Origin: an uncultured Christensenella sp.
GTDB lineage: Bacteria; Bacillota; Clostridia; Christensenellales; UBA1242
NCBI GenBank assembly: GCA_910584295.1
Contig: CAJTYR010000001.1
Location: 124,001 to 188,000, forward strand
Reading direction: 5' to 3'
DNA length: 64,000 nucleotides
The position numbers and the translations under genes are program-made. Each line of letters starts with the position of its first letter. Within the stretch, counting starts at the first letter, position 1. The notes below the pieces were generated by a model that was not told the origin of the DNA, did not search any database, and saw only the letters and a list, made by a program, of their open reading frames with translations. Positions 9,601-15,997 of the stretch are shown here, piece after piece.

Positions 9601-9752
9601 TTATTTGCTGTAGCAGGTCCATCCAAAAATCTAAACACTTCGTGACCTTCATTTTTCTTTTTTAACTTTGAAAATTGTTTATTATCTTCCCAAAGTTTCA
9701 AAACATCTTTCTCCATCTCCACAAAATTTGGCATTGTTTGTTCTTTTTTCAT
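6627..9752 (-). CDS. ileS: Isoleucyl-tRNA synthetase, divergent
   Basis: This 1041-residue class I synthetase attaches isoleucine to tRNA-Ile. It shows the DGPATAN motif, then GVHHFWG (about 54-60) in place of a textbook HIGH box. The editing domain carries WTTTPWTLTANVALAV, and FHKSGGN (about 589-595) stands where KMSKS is expected. Zinc-type Cys pairs (CPRCG, CRCKT-like, CEKCG) are present. The overall form fits the second, eukaryote-like IleRS group rather than the common bacterial form. The ATG at 9752 follows AAGGAG at good spacing; the open frame before it is leader RNA. Identity is supported independently by the upstream T-box, whose specifier is ATC. Resistance to mupirocin-like inhibitors is a property of that group and only inferred here. 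Confidence 0.92.
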   Translation of the reverse strand: MKKEQTMPNFVEMEKDVLKLWEDNKQFSKLKKKNEGHEVFRFLDGPATANNRLGVHHFWGRTLKDLAIRYNALKGKDCMFQNGFDAQGLWVEVNVEKELGLNGKPEILNYGIDKFTNKCMERVKYFANEITNQSIRMGQCMDWDNSYFTNTDLNITSIWHFLKVCHEKGWIVKKNRPMAWCPRCGTSLSDHETSGSYHEVEHETVFIKLPVKGKDFKLVAWTTTPWTLTANVALAVNPEFDYVKVNFEGENIVLGKDRLKVLKKDLKILEEFKGKDLVGLEYETCFPELSEQQFAHKIVAWDMVDKTEGSCVVHIAPGCGLEDFELGKKLGLPEICPINEQGVLLDNNGQFSGKKTTEVAGEVVERLKKDNKLLYSFKYKHSYPYCWRCKTDLVYKLISAWFIKMDDIRPLALKAIEDVEFKPAYAKKRMSDWLNNMGDWNISRSRFYGLPLPIYVCEKCGKVHVVGSLEELKERAVDPKLVEKLPNIHRPWIDEIKIKCECGQELERIPEVGDVWLDAGITPFSTKKYFEDREFFNKHFPNEYVCEMIEQIKNWFYSLLIMSVVLTGKAPYQKLVTYQYVLDENGGEFHKSGGNSLEADIVADKVGADVIRYLYSSSSPANDMRFGFSLTDEARRKILAFWNIYTFFNTYACIDNPDIAGFKPKSNVLKFADKWLLQSINKFVSDSDKNYADDRCFIVVHDFEKLVDDISNFYIRSNRKRFWKSEDKEDQLTAYWTLYQAIKAIIRVMTPVVPFLTEYIWQNLVREVEKNEAEFVMLAGFPDENKEYCFDGVLETVEVARNIMSTAQRLRNENQIKVKQPLSKMYVAGSGNIDDVLENMGDIIKDELNIKELEHVTDDSLFNDEYLSVNFKKAGAVLKGDVQKLKNALSALSDEENAQVMKGYKAGKVSVGEFKNLDQELFNLEKKPKQDFVIAHENGNTVVLDINLNQALIMEGLYREFVRSLQVLRKDADFAIDQRIYAYIEVSNDELAQMIFEFKDKIKQEVLILRMVELEDMNCPDIERTVEVGDGTIIVKFKAKV

Positions 9753-9767
9753 TCTTTTTCTCCTTAT

Positions 9768-9827
9768 AACAAAAAATCCTTGAAAGTTACAAGAACCTCC
9801 AAGGCTTTCAACCACTTGTAAACTTTC
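9768..9827 (-). terminator. T-box terminator hairpin
   Basis: GAAAGTTTACAAG pairs with CTTGTAACTTTC (one bulged T), followed in the minus direction by AAGGATTTTTTG. It sits 15 bases before the ileS start codon. Confidence 0.85.
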
Positions 9828-10075
9828 AGCGTGCCAACACACACCTGCAAAACTAACGGGATGCAACCGTCTTCGCCTACCATAACCGCTTGTTGTTCCT
9901 TTTATTCTTAATCTTTCATCAGCGAAGAGATTGAAAAGTTAAAAAGGTTCACGGATGCTCGGGAAGCAGCTTGAAAAGTGATAATTTTGAGGCTCGTCAT
10001 GTTGCCTTTCACCAAAACAGCAACTCTCTGAAAATCAGAATATCTCAAAACCGCGTCTTTTCTCAAACGCTTTTA
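9768..10075 (-). promoter_or_regulatory. T-box riboswitch, Ile specifier ATC, upstream of ileS
   Basis: The leader folds as a T-box. A basal stem joins about 10058-10075 with 9964-9979. The specifier loop contains ATC (9982-9980) followed by A. An inner TTTTGAG/CTCAAAA stem comes next, then the AGAGAG bulge, and an apical stem GTTGC/GCAAC encloses the GGTGAAA-type loop. The T-box sequence itself (GTTGGCACGC, 9838-9829) is a degenerate match to the usual TGGNACCGCG. A terminator with a T run lies just before ileS. Uncharged tRNA-Ile would favour the antiterminator and so expression of ileS and the genes behind it. Confidence 0.88.
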
Positions 10076-10093
10076 GATATTAAAGTCTTTTAT

Positions 10094-10122
10094 ATTTTAT
10101 CATCAATGTTTTTCAAAGTCAA
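10094..10122 (-). promoter_or_regulatory. Sigma-A promoter of the ileS operon
   Basis: TTGACT (10122-10117), a 17-base spacer and TAAAAT (10099-10094) place transcription start about ten bases before the T-box stem. Confidence 0.8.
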
Positions 10123-10191
10123 CAAATAATTCTTTCATTAGAAATTTTTCAAACTTTAAAATAAACCATTTCTCAACTTTTGAATTCAACA

Positions 10192-10950
10192 TCAATAATT
10201 TTCCAAAATCTTGTTCATTTTAAGCACATCTGAGCCAGTCATAATCCCCAAAGGTTTCTCTTTTGCCCCTCCGTTTTCAGTGACAAGCACAGCCAATAGT
10301 TTTGAATTTTGATGGAAAAGCGACAATGCTTGTTCAACCGTCACTTCTTTGTTTGCAAAAGCATAATAGTTGCTGTTTTCAAGCTTTGAAAGCATATCTT
10401 CGATCTTCACTGAATCCAAAAATGCAGTTTCATTTCCACCTGAAAGCAAAAACTTTCCAAATGAATCAAGCATCTTTTGTCCATTCGCAATTCCAATGAT
10501 TTCATTTTCATCGTTGAAGACTGGAATATTGGAATAATTTGATGAAGCAATAAGCGTGATAACTTCTCTCATTGACTTTGAAGAATGTACACTCAAAACA
10601 TCTCTTCTTGCAACAACTTCCAAGGCTTTTGGAGGTGTTGTAAGAAGTCTTTCAATCTTCTCAATTTTTTCAACAACTTCAATGTGAGGTTCAGCAATGA
10701 CATACTCACCATTGTCATGAACAATGGCATTTCTAAGCCTCCCATAACTTATAAGATCATCCTCATATTTTCTGATTGTAAAATTGAAAGCAACCGCTTT
10801 TCTTACAGCTTCAGAAAAACCCATACTTCGATTCATGTTATATCTGGTCTTGATTGTATATTCAATGCTGTTAAATGCAGACAAAAACCTCATAGAATTT
10901 GTCTTTTTAACATTATCTTGAATATCTTTCACATTTACTTCTTCAACCAT
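10192..10950 (-). CDS. CBS-pair protein with N-terminal HEPN-like helical domain
   Basis: The 252-residue protein has an N-terminal helical region. It holds SIEYTIKTRYN and a RLRNAIVHD motif (about 73-81) resembling the R-x4-6-H signature of HEPN-type domains. Two CBS motifs follow (about 112-170 and 185-250). The second is recognisable from TVEQALSLFHQNSKLLAVLV and the GIMTGSDVLKM ending. CBS pairs bind adenosyl ligands and gate partner domains. With no transporter or enzyme domain attached, this is probably a cytoplasmic sensor. It has an AGGGG ribosome site and stands alone. A toxin role for the HEPN-like part is possible but not indicated by any antitoxin neighbour. Confidence 0.75.
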   Translation of the reverse strand: MVEEVNVKDIQDNVKKTNSMRFLSAFNSIEYTIKTRYNMNRSMGFSEAVRKAVAFNFTIRKYEDDLISYGRLRNAIVHDNGEYVIAEPHIEVVEKIEKIERLLTTPPKALEVVARRDVLSVHSSKSMREVITLIASSNYSNIPVFNDENEIIGIANGQKMLDSFGKFLLSGGNETAFLDSVKIEDMLSKLENSNYYAFANKEVTVEQALSLFHQNSKLLAVLVTENGGAKEKPLGIMTGSDVLKMNKILENY

Positions 10951-11054
10951 AAAGTTCCCCTTTGAGTTTCTTTATGATGTGATTATACAATAAAAGAGCG
11001 AAATTTAAAAACAAAATCGCATATTTGTATCATAATTTTACAAAATCATATATT

Positions 11055-11720
11055 TCATTTTGGCGTATAATTTAAACTTGATCCATTCAAGTAAATTTGC
11101 GGAACTTTCCCAACAATAACACTTTCAGCGACCAACATTTCAGTTATGCTGTCTATTTTTTTTGACGAAGCCGGCAAAATAAGGCTTACGCTTGCGTAGA
11201 GATGAATGTAAAGAGAATGATTTGTTTGATTTATCCCAGCACTGATAAATTTACTTTCAAAAGTTGAAGTCATCGCTCCAATTGAAACCAATTTCAAATT
11301 AACTTTTGGTCCAACGCCTGCCAAAAATGGCAAACCAGTGAAAGCGCCAATTGAAACATCCAATCCATCTTGCCCCATTCTGTCCAGATACACCTGTGCC
11401 ACCTGATAAAACTCTCTTGCAATCAAATTAAGTGTGATTGTTTTAAGATATAAGTGAGAAACATTTCCCTCTGTATCATACTGAATTTCAACCAAATCTT
11501 CATATTCAATTTCATTTTTTTGAAGCACCTCATAAACCGCATCACTGACAGCAGAAGTTGAAAGTGAAAAAATCATATGTTCAGTTGCACCAACAACCAA
11601 AGGGTTGACAACACAATAAATATAAACAAAAGACAAAACAAAAAAAGAGATAAAAATCGAAAGAAGAATTCTCGCCTTTCGTCTTTTTCTCCTCTTGTAT
11701 TTTTGCTCATAATATTTCAC
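11055..11720 (-). CDS. yunB: Sporulation protein YunB
   Basis: The 221-residue protein starts with a basic segment (KRRKRRKAR) and one membrane helix (about 17-40). An extracytoplasmic domain follows, with the YunB hallmark near its end: LVAESVIVGKVPQIY. In Bacillus subtilis yunB is expressed in the mother cell under sigma-E and is needed for proper spore formation. The start is a GTG without a clear ribosome site. CATAAATA lies just upstream and could be a sigma-E-type -10 box, but no -35 match was found. It lies between the CBS gene and the spoVA operon, all on the same strand. Confidence 0.85.
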   Translation of the reverse strand: MKYYEQKYKRRKRRKARILLSIFISFFVLSFVYIYCVVNPLVVGATEHMIFSLSTSAVSDAVYEVLQKNEIEYEDLVEIQYDTEGNVSHLYLKTITLNLIAREFYQVAQVYLDRMGQDGLDVSIGAFTGLPFLAGVGPKVNLKLVSIGAMTSTFESKFISAGINQTNHSLYIHLYASVSLILPASSKKIDSITEMLVAESVIVGKVPQIYLNGSSLNYTPK

Positions 11721-11833
11721 TTTATATATTTATGAAGTTTCTTCAAAAATCTTTCCTTGTGATTTTATTTTAAATAAAAATCAATATATAGTGTGTTATG
11801 CAACGCGTAATACCAATGATATGTTGTAGTATG

Positions 11834-12202
11834 CTATTTTTTTGTATGAGACTTAAAAATCAAAGCAAAAATAAATGCAAAGAAAATTGCCGCAGCAATA
11901 CCTCCTGCTGTTGCCGTAAATCCACCAGTGAAAATACCCAAAAGACCATTTGTTTTCACCGCACCAATCACACCTTTTGCAAGAGAAGCACCAAAGCCAA
12001 TGATTGGGACATTCACTCCAGCACCTGCAAAATCAGAGATATAGTCATAGATTCCAATCGCTTGCAAAAAGACCCCAATCAATTCAAATGTCACCAAAAT
12101 TCTGGCAGAAGTAATGTTTGTTGTGATGATCAAAAGTTCACCAATCATACAAACTGCCCCACCAATGAGAAACACCCAAAGATAGTCCAAAAAAATTGAC
12201 AT
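11834..12202 (-). CDS. spoVAE: Stage V sporulation protein AE
   Basis: This is a 122-residue integral membrane protein with three to four hydrophobic segments and the family block GVNVPIIGFGASLAKGVIGA near the middle. Together with SpoVAC and SpoVAD it forms the channel that loads dipicolinic acid into the forespore and releases it at germination. It is the last gene of a three-gene operon, 21 bases after spoVAD. The set AC-AD-AE without AA, AB or AF is the minimal form common in Clostridia. It shares the GxGVYD/GIYDYI-type and PITGF/PIIGF motifs with SpoVAC. Confidence 0.93.
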   Translation of the reverse strand: MSIFLDYLWVFLIGGAVCMIGELLIITTNITSARILVTFELIGVFLQAIGIYDYISDFAGAGVNVPIIGFGASLAKGVIGAVKTNGLLGIFTGGFTATAGGIAAAIFFAFIFALIFKSHTKK

Positions 12203-12223
12203 ATTCCCCCTCCATTAAATTTA

Positions 12224-13222
12224 TTACGCTTCAATCACTATTGCATGGCAAACCCCAGGCACAGTGTCACCTTGCTGACTTGATGTTGTGCTTAATAATG
12301 CACCAGTAGGCATGAACAAAACTTTTTTATACTGCCCATCTTTAAACTTTTTCATAATATAAGAGTTAAAGACTGTGGCACAACATCCAGCTCCAGAGCC
12401 ACCACAAAGTGTTTCTTGCTCTCGTTTGAAATACATCTGTCCACAATCACAATAGTTGACACCCAATGTATAACCTTCTTCATCCATTAAATCAATCAAA
12501 ATTTCACTTCCAAGCTTTCCTAAATCTCCTGTCACAATCAAGTCATAGTCATCCGGTTTGGTTTTTGTGTTTCTGAAATGGTTTATCATGGTGTCTCTCG
12601 CTGCAGGTGCCATTGCCGCCCCCATATCATTGACATCACTCACTCCCCAATCAACAACCTTTCCAAATGTCACACTCGTAATTTTTGGACCTTCACCATT
12701 CAAAGACAAAATGCAACTTCCAGCACCAGTCACAGTCCATTGCGATGTCGGTGGACGTTGATTTCCCAATTCAAGGGGAAATCGATATTGTCTTTCCGCA
12801 GTGGAAAAATGCGATCCAGTGCAACATACGATATTCTCGCAATAACCCCCATCCACAAGAACTGATGCCACAGCCATGCTTTCCGCCATTGTTGAGCATG
12901 CACCATAAACGCCAATAAAAGGAAATTCAAATGCTCTTGCCGCATAAGAGGAACTTATGATTTGATTTAACAAATCTCCAGCAATCATGACATCAATGTC
13001 TTTTGGAGTCAGTTTAGCCTTTTGAATCACTCCAGTAAGAGCAGTTTCCAGCATTTTTCTTTCTGCTTTTTCATAGGTATCTTCGCCAAAACAATCATTT
13101 TTCATGACATAGTCAAAATATGCACCAAAGTTACCTTGCCCCTCTTTTGGACCAACAATGGTGTAATAGCCAATGATTTTTGGCTGTTTTTTCAGAATTA
13201 TTGTTTGCTCTCTTTTTTTCAT
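12224..13222 (-). CDS. spoVAD: Stage V sporulation protein AD
   Basis: The 332-residue protein has the thiolase-like fold of SpoVAD (compare FIGVYGACSTMAESM and TGDLGKLGSEIL). In spores it sits on the inner membrane and binds dipicolinic acid directly, as part of the SpoVA channel. Its length matches the family at about 335-340 residues. It starts with ATG seven bases after the spoVAC stop and precedes spoVAE closely, so the three are translated from one message, most likely in the forespore under sigma-G. I found no convincing sigma-G promoter by eye. Confidence 0.96.
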   Translation of the reverse strand: MKKREQTIILKKQPKIIGYYTIVGPKEGQGNFGAYFDYVMKNDCFGEDTYEKAERKMLETALTGVIQKAKLTPKDIDVMIAGDLLNQIISSSYAARAFEFPFIGVYGACSTMAESMAVASVLVDGGYCENIVCCTGSHFSTAERQYRFPLELGNQRPPTSQWTVTGAGSCILSLNGEGPKITSVTFGKVVDWGVSDVNDMGAAMAPAARDTMINHFRNTKTKPDDYDLIVTGDLGKLGSEILIDLMDEEGYTLGVNYCDCGQMYFKREQETLCGGSGAGCCATVFNSYIMKKFKDGQYKKVLFMPTGALLSTTSSQQGDTVPGVCHAIVIEA

Positions 13223-13229
13223 AACTCTC

Positions 13230-13685
13230 CTAGAAAAGACTGATTATCCAATAAATAAATCCAACCGCAACGCTTGAAACAATACCAAACACAATGACAG
13301 GTCCCGCAATTGTAAACATCTTCACACAAATGCCATAGACAATCCCCTCACTTTTAAATTCAATTGATGGACTAGCAATGGAATTTGAGAAGCCTGTAAT
13401 TGGCACAATAGAGCCTCCTCCAGCATATTTACCTATTTGGTCATAAACTCCCAAACCCGTCAAAAATGAGGCAATAAATATCAAAATAATAAGCGTATAA
13501 GCCCATGCTGACTGCTGTGATATTTCTGGGAACCACATCATAATCAAATCATTAATTCCTTGACCAATCAAACAAATCACACCGCCAACCAAAAAAGAAT
13601 TGAAAAGAGATGGCCACCATTTGGTTTTTGGAATTTTTGCAGAAACATATTTATTGTATTGTTCGTTACGCCTTGCGTCTTCCAT
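13230..13685 (-). CDS. spoVAC: Stage V sporulation protein AC
   Basis: The membrane protein has 151 residues if started at the ATG at 13685, which follows GGAG with a six-base gap. An upstream TTG in frame has no ribosome site and was rejected. It carries four hydrophobic helices and the conserved GLGVYDQIGKYAGGGSIVPITGF stretch, of which the last part matches the SpoVAE motif PIIGF. SpoVAC behaves as a membrane-embedded, mechanosensitive part of the dipicolinic acid channel. It is the first gene of the spoVAC-AD-AE operon and is transcribed divergently from the lipoprotein gene at 13793. Confidence 0.94.
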   Translation of the reverse strand: MEDARRNEQYNKYVSAKIPKTKWWPSLFNSFLVGGVICLIGQGINDLIMMWFPEISQQSAWAYTLIILIFIASFLTGLGVYDQIGKYAGGGSIVPITGFSNSIASPSIEFKSEGIVYGICVKMFTIAGPVIVFGIVSSVAVGFIYWIISLF

Positions 13686-13792
13686 ATTAATCTCCTTTTC
13701 AAATGATTTTCTCCAGTCTTTCAAGATTTAAACCTTCAAAAAGAATAAAAAATGCAAGTTTGCAGAAACTAAAAACATCAATTGGAGGTTTT

Positions 13793-15025
13793 ATGAAAAA
13801 ATTTTTTATTGGGATGACTGGGATTGCTCTTTGCTTATGTTTGACTGCTTGCGGAAAGACTGCCGCTCCTTCATCTATTGCAAATTTAAGCAATCAACTC
13901 GATTCAACAGCAAATGCTCTCTCAAGCATTTCTTCAGTCAGTCCAACTGAAATAAGTTTATCTGGCTCGAACAAGAACAATGAACTTTACATCAATTCTC
14001 AACTCACACAGCAATCACTTATAAATGAGCAATACTACAAAACCGAAATATTGGACAGAACCGCAACAATCAAAAATAAATTGGAAGACATAACACTTTC
14101 CAAAATGCAAAAATCTGCAATAAATGATCTTACAAACACCCTTAATAAATATACAAATGCAATTCAAAACTCAAAATATGAAATGAGTTCTTCTGCAAAG
14201 GCAATTTCTTCAATGAAGAAAAACACAACAAAAAATGAAGAGAAACTTAAAGCAAAATACAACAGGCTCGCATGCAATTCAAATATGCGTTCTGCATATT
14301 ACGAAAATATTTTGAGCACTCTGGATGAAATTGAGGATTGTTTGAAACTTTCTTGCAAAAATTGCGAACAACCAACAGAGTGCGACTCTGATGAAAACTG
14401 CACAACACAAGCAAAACAAACTATCAAGAAAAATATTGATACTTATCAAAAAAATGACGAGCAAAAATCATCGAATGAAGATACGGACAACGAAACTTTG
14501 CCTCCAGCATATTATAAAAAAAGATATTACAACAACCCAAACCGATACAACACAATCTATAACAGATTTGATCGTTTTAACCCATCAAGAAATACTGACA
14601 CATATGGACCAAATCGTAGAAATATAGACACATATAATGGTTATGGATATAATGGCGGATATGGATTTAACAACTATGGTTATGGAAATGCAAACAATCC
14701 TTATGATATGAATCCATATCAAAATGGATATGGCTATGGAAACAATTTCTATGCAGGATCAAACTATGGCAATCGAATGACTGCACCAATGCCAGCACCT
14801 GCTGCCACCTATGCAAACACCGCTGAAAAGCCAGAACAAAGATTAGAAACATATGAGAAAACAACTGAAAACAACATCGTTGAAAAAATTGAAACCACTG
14901 AAGAAACCAAGGAAACAAAAACTGAAGTCGAAGTAAATGCTGCAAAAACAAAAGAACCTTTCAGAAGCCTTAAAGATGAAAAACTCAAAGATGATGTTCC
15001 AAGCAGAAAAGTGGTTGCAAACTAA
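13793..15025 (+). CDS. Lipoprotein with coiled-coil and Gly/Tyr/Asn-rich region
   Basis: I do not recognise this 410-residue protein. It starts after GGAGG with a lipoprotein signal (lipobox LTAC, Cys at about 19). Residues about 30-200 are helical and Ser/Asn/Lys-rich, likely coiled coil. A cluster of six cysteines follows (about 205-230, CKNCEQPTEC and nearby). Residues about 255-345 are rich in Tyr, Asn and Gly with irregular GYGYN, NNYGYGN and GYGYGNN units. The end is Glu/Thr/Lys-rich. Such a low-complexity, cross-linkable make-up beside the spoVA operon fits a spore-envelope structural protein. That is inference, and an exported cell-surface lipoprotein is equally possible. Confidence 0.75.
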   Translation: MKKFFIGMTGIALCLCLTACGKTAAPSSIANLSNQLDSTANALSSISSVSPTEISLSGSNKNNELYINSQLTQQSLINEQYYKTEILDRTATIKNKLEDITLSKMQKSAINDLTNTLNKYTNAIQNSKYEMSSSAKAISSMKKNTTKNEEKLKAKYNRLACNSNMRSAYYENILSTLDEIEDCLKLSCKNCEQPTECDSDENCTTQAKQTIKKNIDTYQKNDEQKSSNEDTDNETLPPAYYKKRYYNNPNRYNTIYNRFDRFNPSRNTDTYGPNRRNIDTYNGYGYNGGYGFNNYGYGNANNPYDMNPYQNGYGYGNNFYAGSNYGNRMTAPMPAPAATYANTAEKPEQRLETYEKTTENNIVEKIETTEETKETKTEVEVNAAKTKEPFRSLKDEKLKDDVPSRKVVAN

Positions 15026-15071
15026 AAATTCTTAAAGACAACCAGCTGTCTTCTATAAGAATAGAACAAAC

Positions 15072-15116
15072 AAATTTTGCAAAACGTTTTCATATAATTT
15101 TGCAAAATTTTTTATT
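15072..15116 (+). terminator. Terminator after the lipoprotein gene
   Basis: A 13-bp perfect stem (AAATTTTGCAAAA with TTTTGCAAAATTT) with a 13-base loop is followed by TTTATT. Confidence 0.65.
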
Positions 15117-15159
15117 ATTCAGATTCCTTCATGCTCGATTAAAAATGTATAGCATAATA

Positions 15160-15188
15160 TTGACTTATAAAACTATTTATATTATAAT
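15160..15188 (+). promoter_or_regulatory. Promoter predicting a leaderless mRNA
   Basis: TTGACT (15160-15165), a 17-base spacer and TATAAT (15183-15188) are followed by exactly six bases and then the ATG at 15195. The expected +1 is the A of that ATG. There is no Shine-Dalgarno sequence. Confidence 0.75.
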
Positions 15189-15194
15189 TATTTT

Positions 15195-15950
15195 ATGAGA
15201 AAAATAATTTTAAATGAAGTAGACGACAAAATCCTATTTTTAGGAAAATATTATTATCGTAATGCTTTAGCGGAATATAATGCAGAAGGCTATTTTATCA
15301 ATCCACTGAATAAAGGAAGCAAAAAATTTTTTCAAGATGTTTATGACACTTTTAACGGCAAAAAAGGGACTCAACACAGTCTTTTAATGACCGAACTTGG
15401 AGAATTGAATTGTGCTTATATTGATTTGAAAAATTCAGAGAATATTCTTTATGATGATTACTCTCCTTCAGATCATGAAAACTTTGATAGCTCCGATAAT
15501 ATCCCTTTAGATTTGAAAATGGTGGCAAGAAAATTAGCCACAGAGGATCATGTGAGAGAAGAAGTTGCAGATGTTCTGATGCTCTTATATCAATTTGCTA
15601 TCCGTGCTGGGATTAACACAACATCAGTCTCCTTAAAAGAACAAAACAAATCTATGGATTTGCAAACTGCCATTGAAACCTTAACATATAATGTTTCATG
15701 TTTCGATCACCAATTAAATCGTCAAGAACGCGGAAGAGCAGATTTCTCACCAGAAAAAGCAACTCAATATTTGATTAGCGCAATAACCTATGCAAATTTA
15801 GTTGCCTTTAAAATGGATAATGAAACTAGGATTAAGCCTGTAAACAAAAATGAATATGTCCTTGATGATAAAGCTAAAAACGTTCAACAATGGTTTGACT
15901 TTAAAGTTGACAGAACGCAAAAGCTTATTGATTCTAAAAAGACACACTAA
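15195..15950 (+). CDS. MazG-like (all-alpha NTP pyrophosphohydrolase) protein
   Basis: The 251-residue protein has no close family I can name, but it carries the metal-binding signature of all-alpha NTP pyrophosphatases: ELGEL with Glu 67 and Glu 70, then REEVADVL with Glu 123 and Asp 126 about 53 residues later. That spacing and the flanking helices resemble MazG and dUTPase-like enzymes, which hydrolyse nucleoside triphosphates to monophosphates and so clean the nucleotide pool or modulate alarmones. The middle holds an acidic, Asp/Ser-rich insert (about 80-105), and the last third is a second helical region. It is a single gene with a consensus promoter, no ribosome site and a shared terminator. 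The substrate is unknown. Confidence 0.72.
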   Translation: MRKIILNEVDDKILFLGKYYYRNALAEYNAEGYFINPLNKGSKKFFQDVYDTFNGKKGTQHSLLMTELGELNCAYIDLKNSENILYDDYSPSDHENFDSSDNIPLDLKMVARKLATEDHVREEVADVLMLLYQFAIRAGINTTSVSLKEQNKSMDLQTAIETLTYNVSCFDHQLNRQERGRADFSPEKATQYLISAITYANLVAFKMDNETRIKPVNKNEYVLDDKAKNVQQWFDFKVDRTQKLIDSKKTH

Positions 15951-15986
15951 AAAAACACTTTATCATTTCCGATAAAGTGTTTTTTA
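15950..15986. terminator. Bidirectional terminator
   Basis: AAAAAACACTTTATC pairs with GATAAAGTGTTTTTT around a six-base loop. T runs in both directions serve the MazG-like gene (+) and the DUF2207 gene (-), which converge here. Confidence 0.9.
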
Positions 15987-15997
15987 TTTAAAATATA

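Noticed and set aside
9753..9866. 38-codon N-terminal extension of IleRS
   Set aside because: It consists of T-box antiterminator and terminator sequence; the true start has an AAGGAG site.
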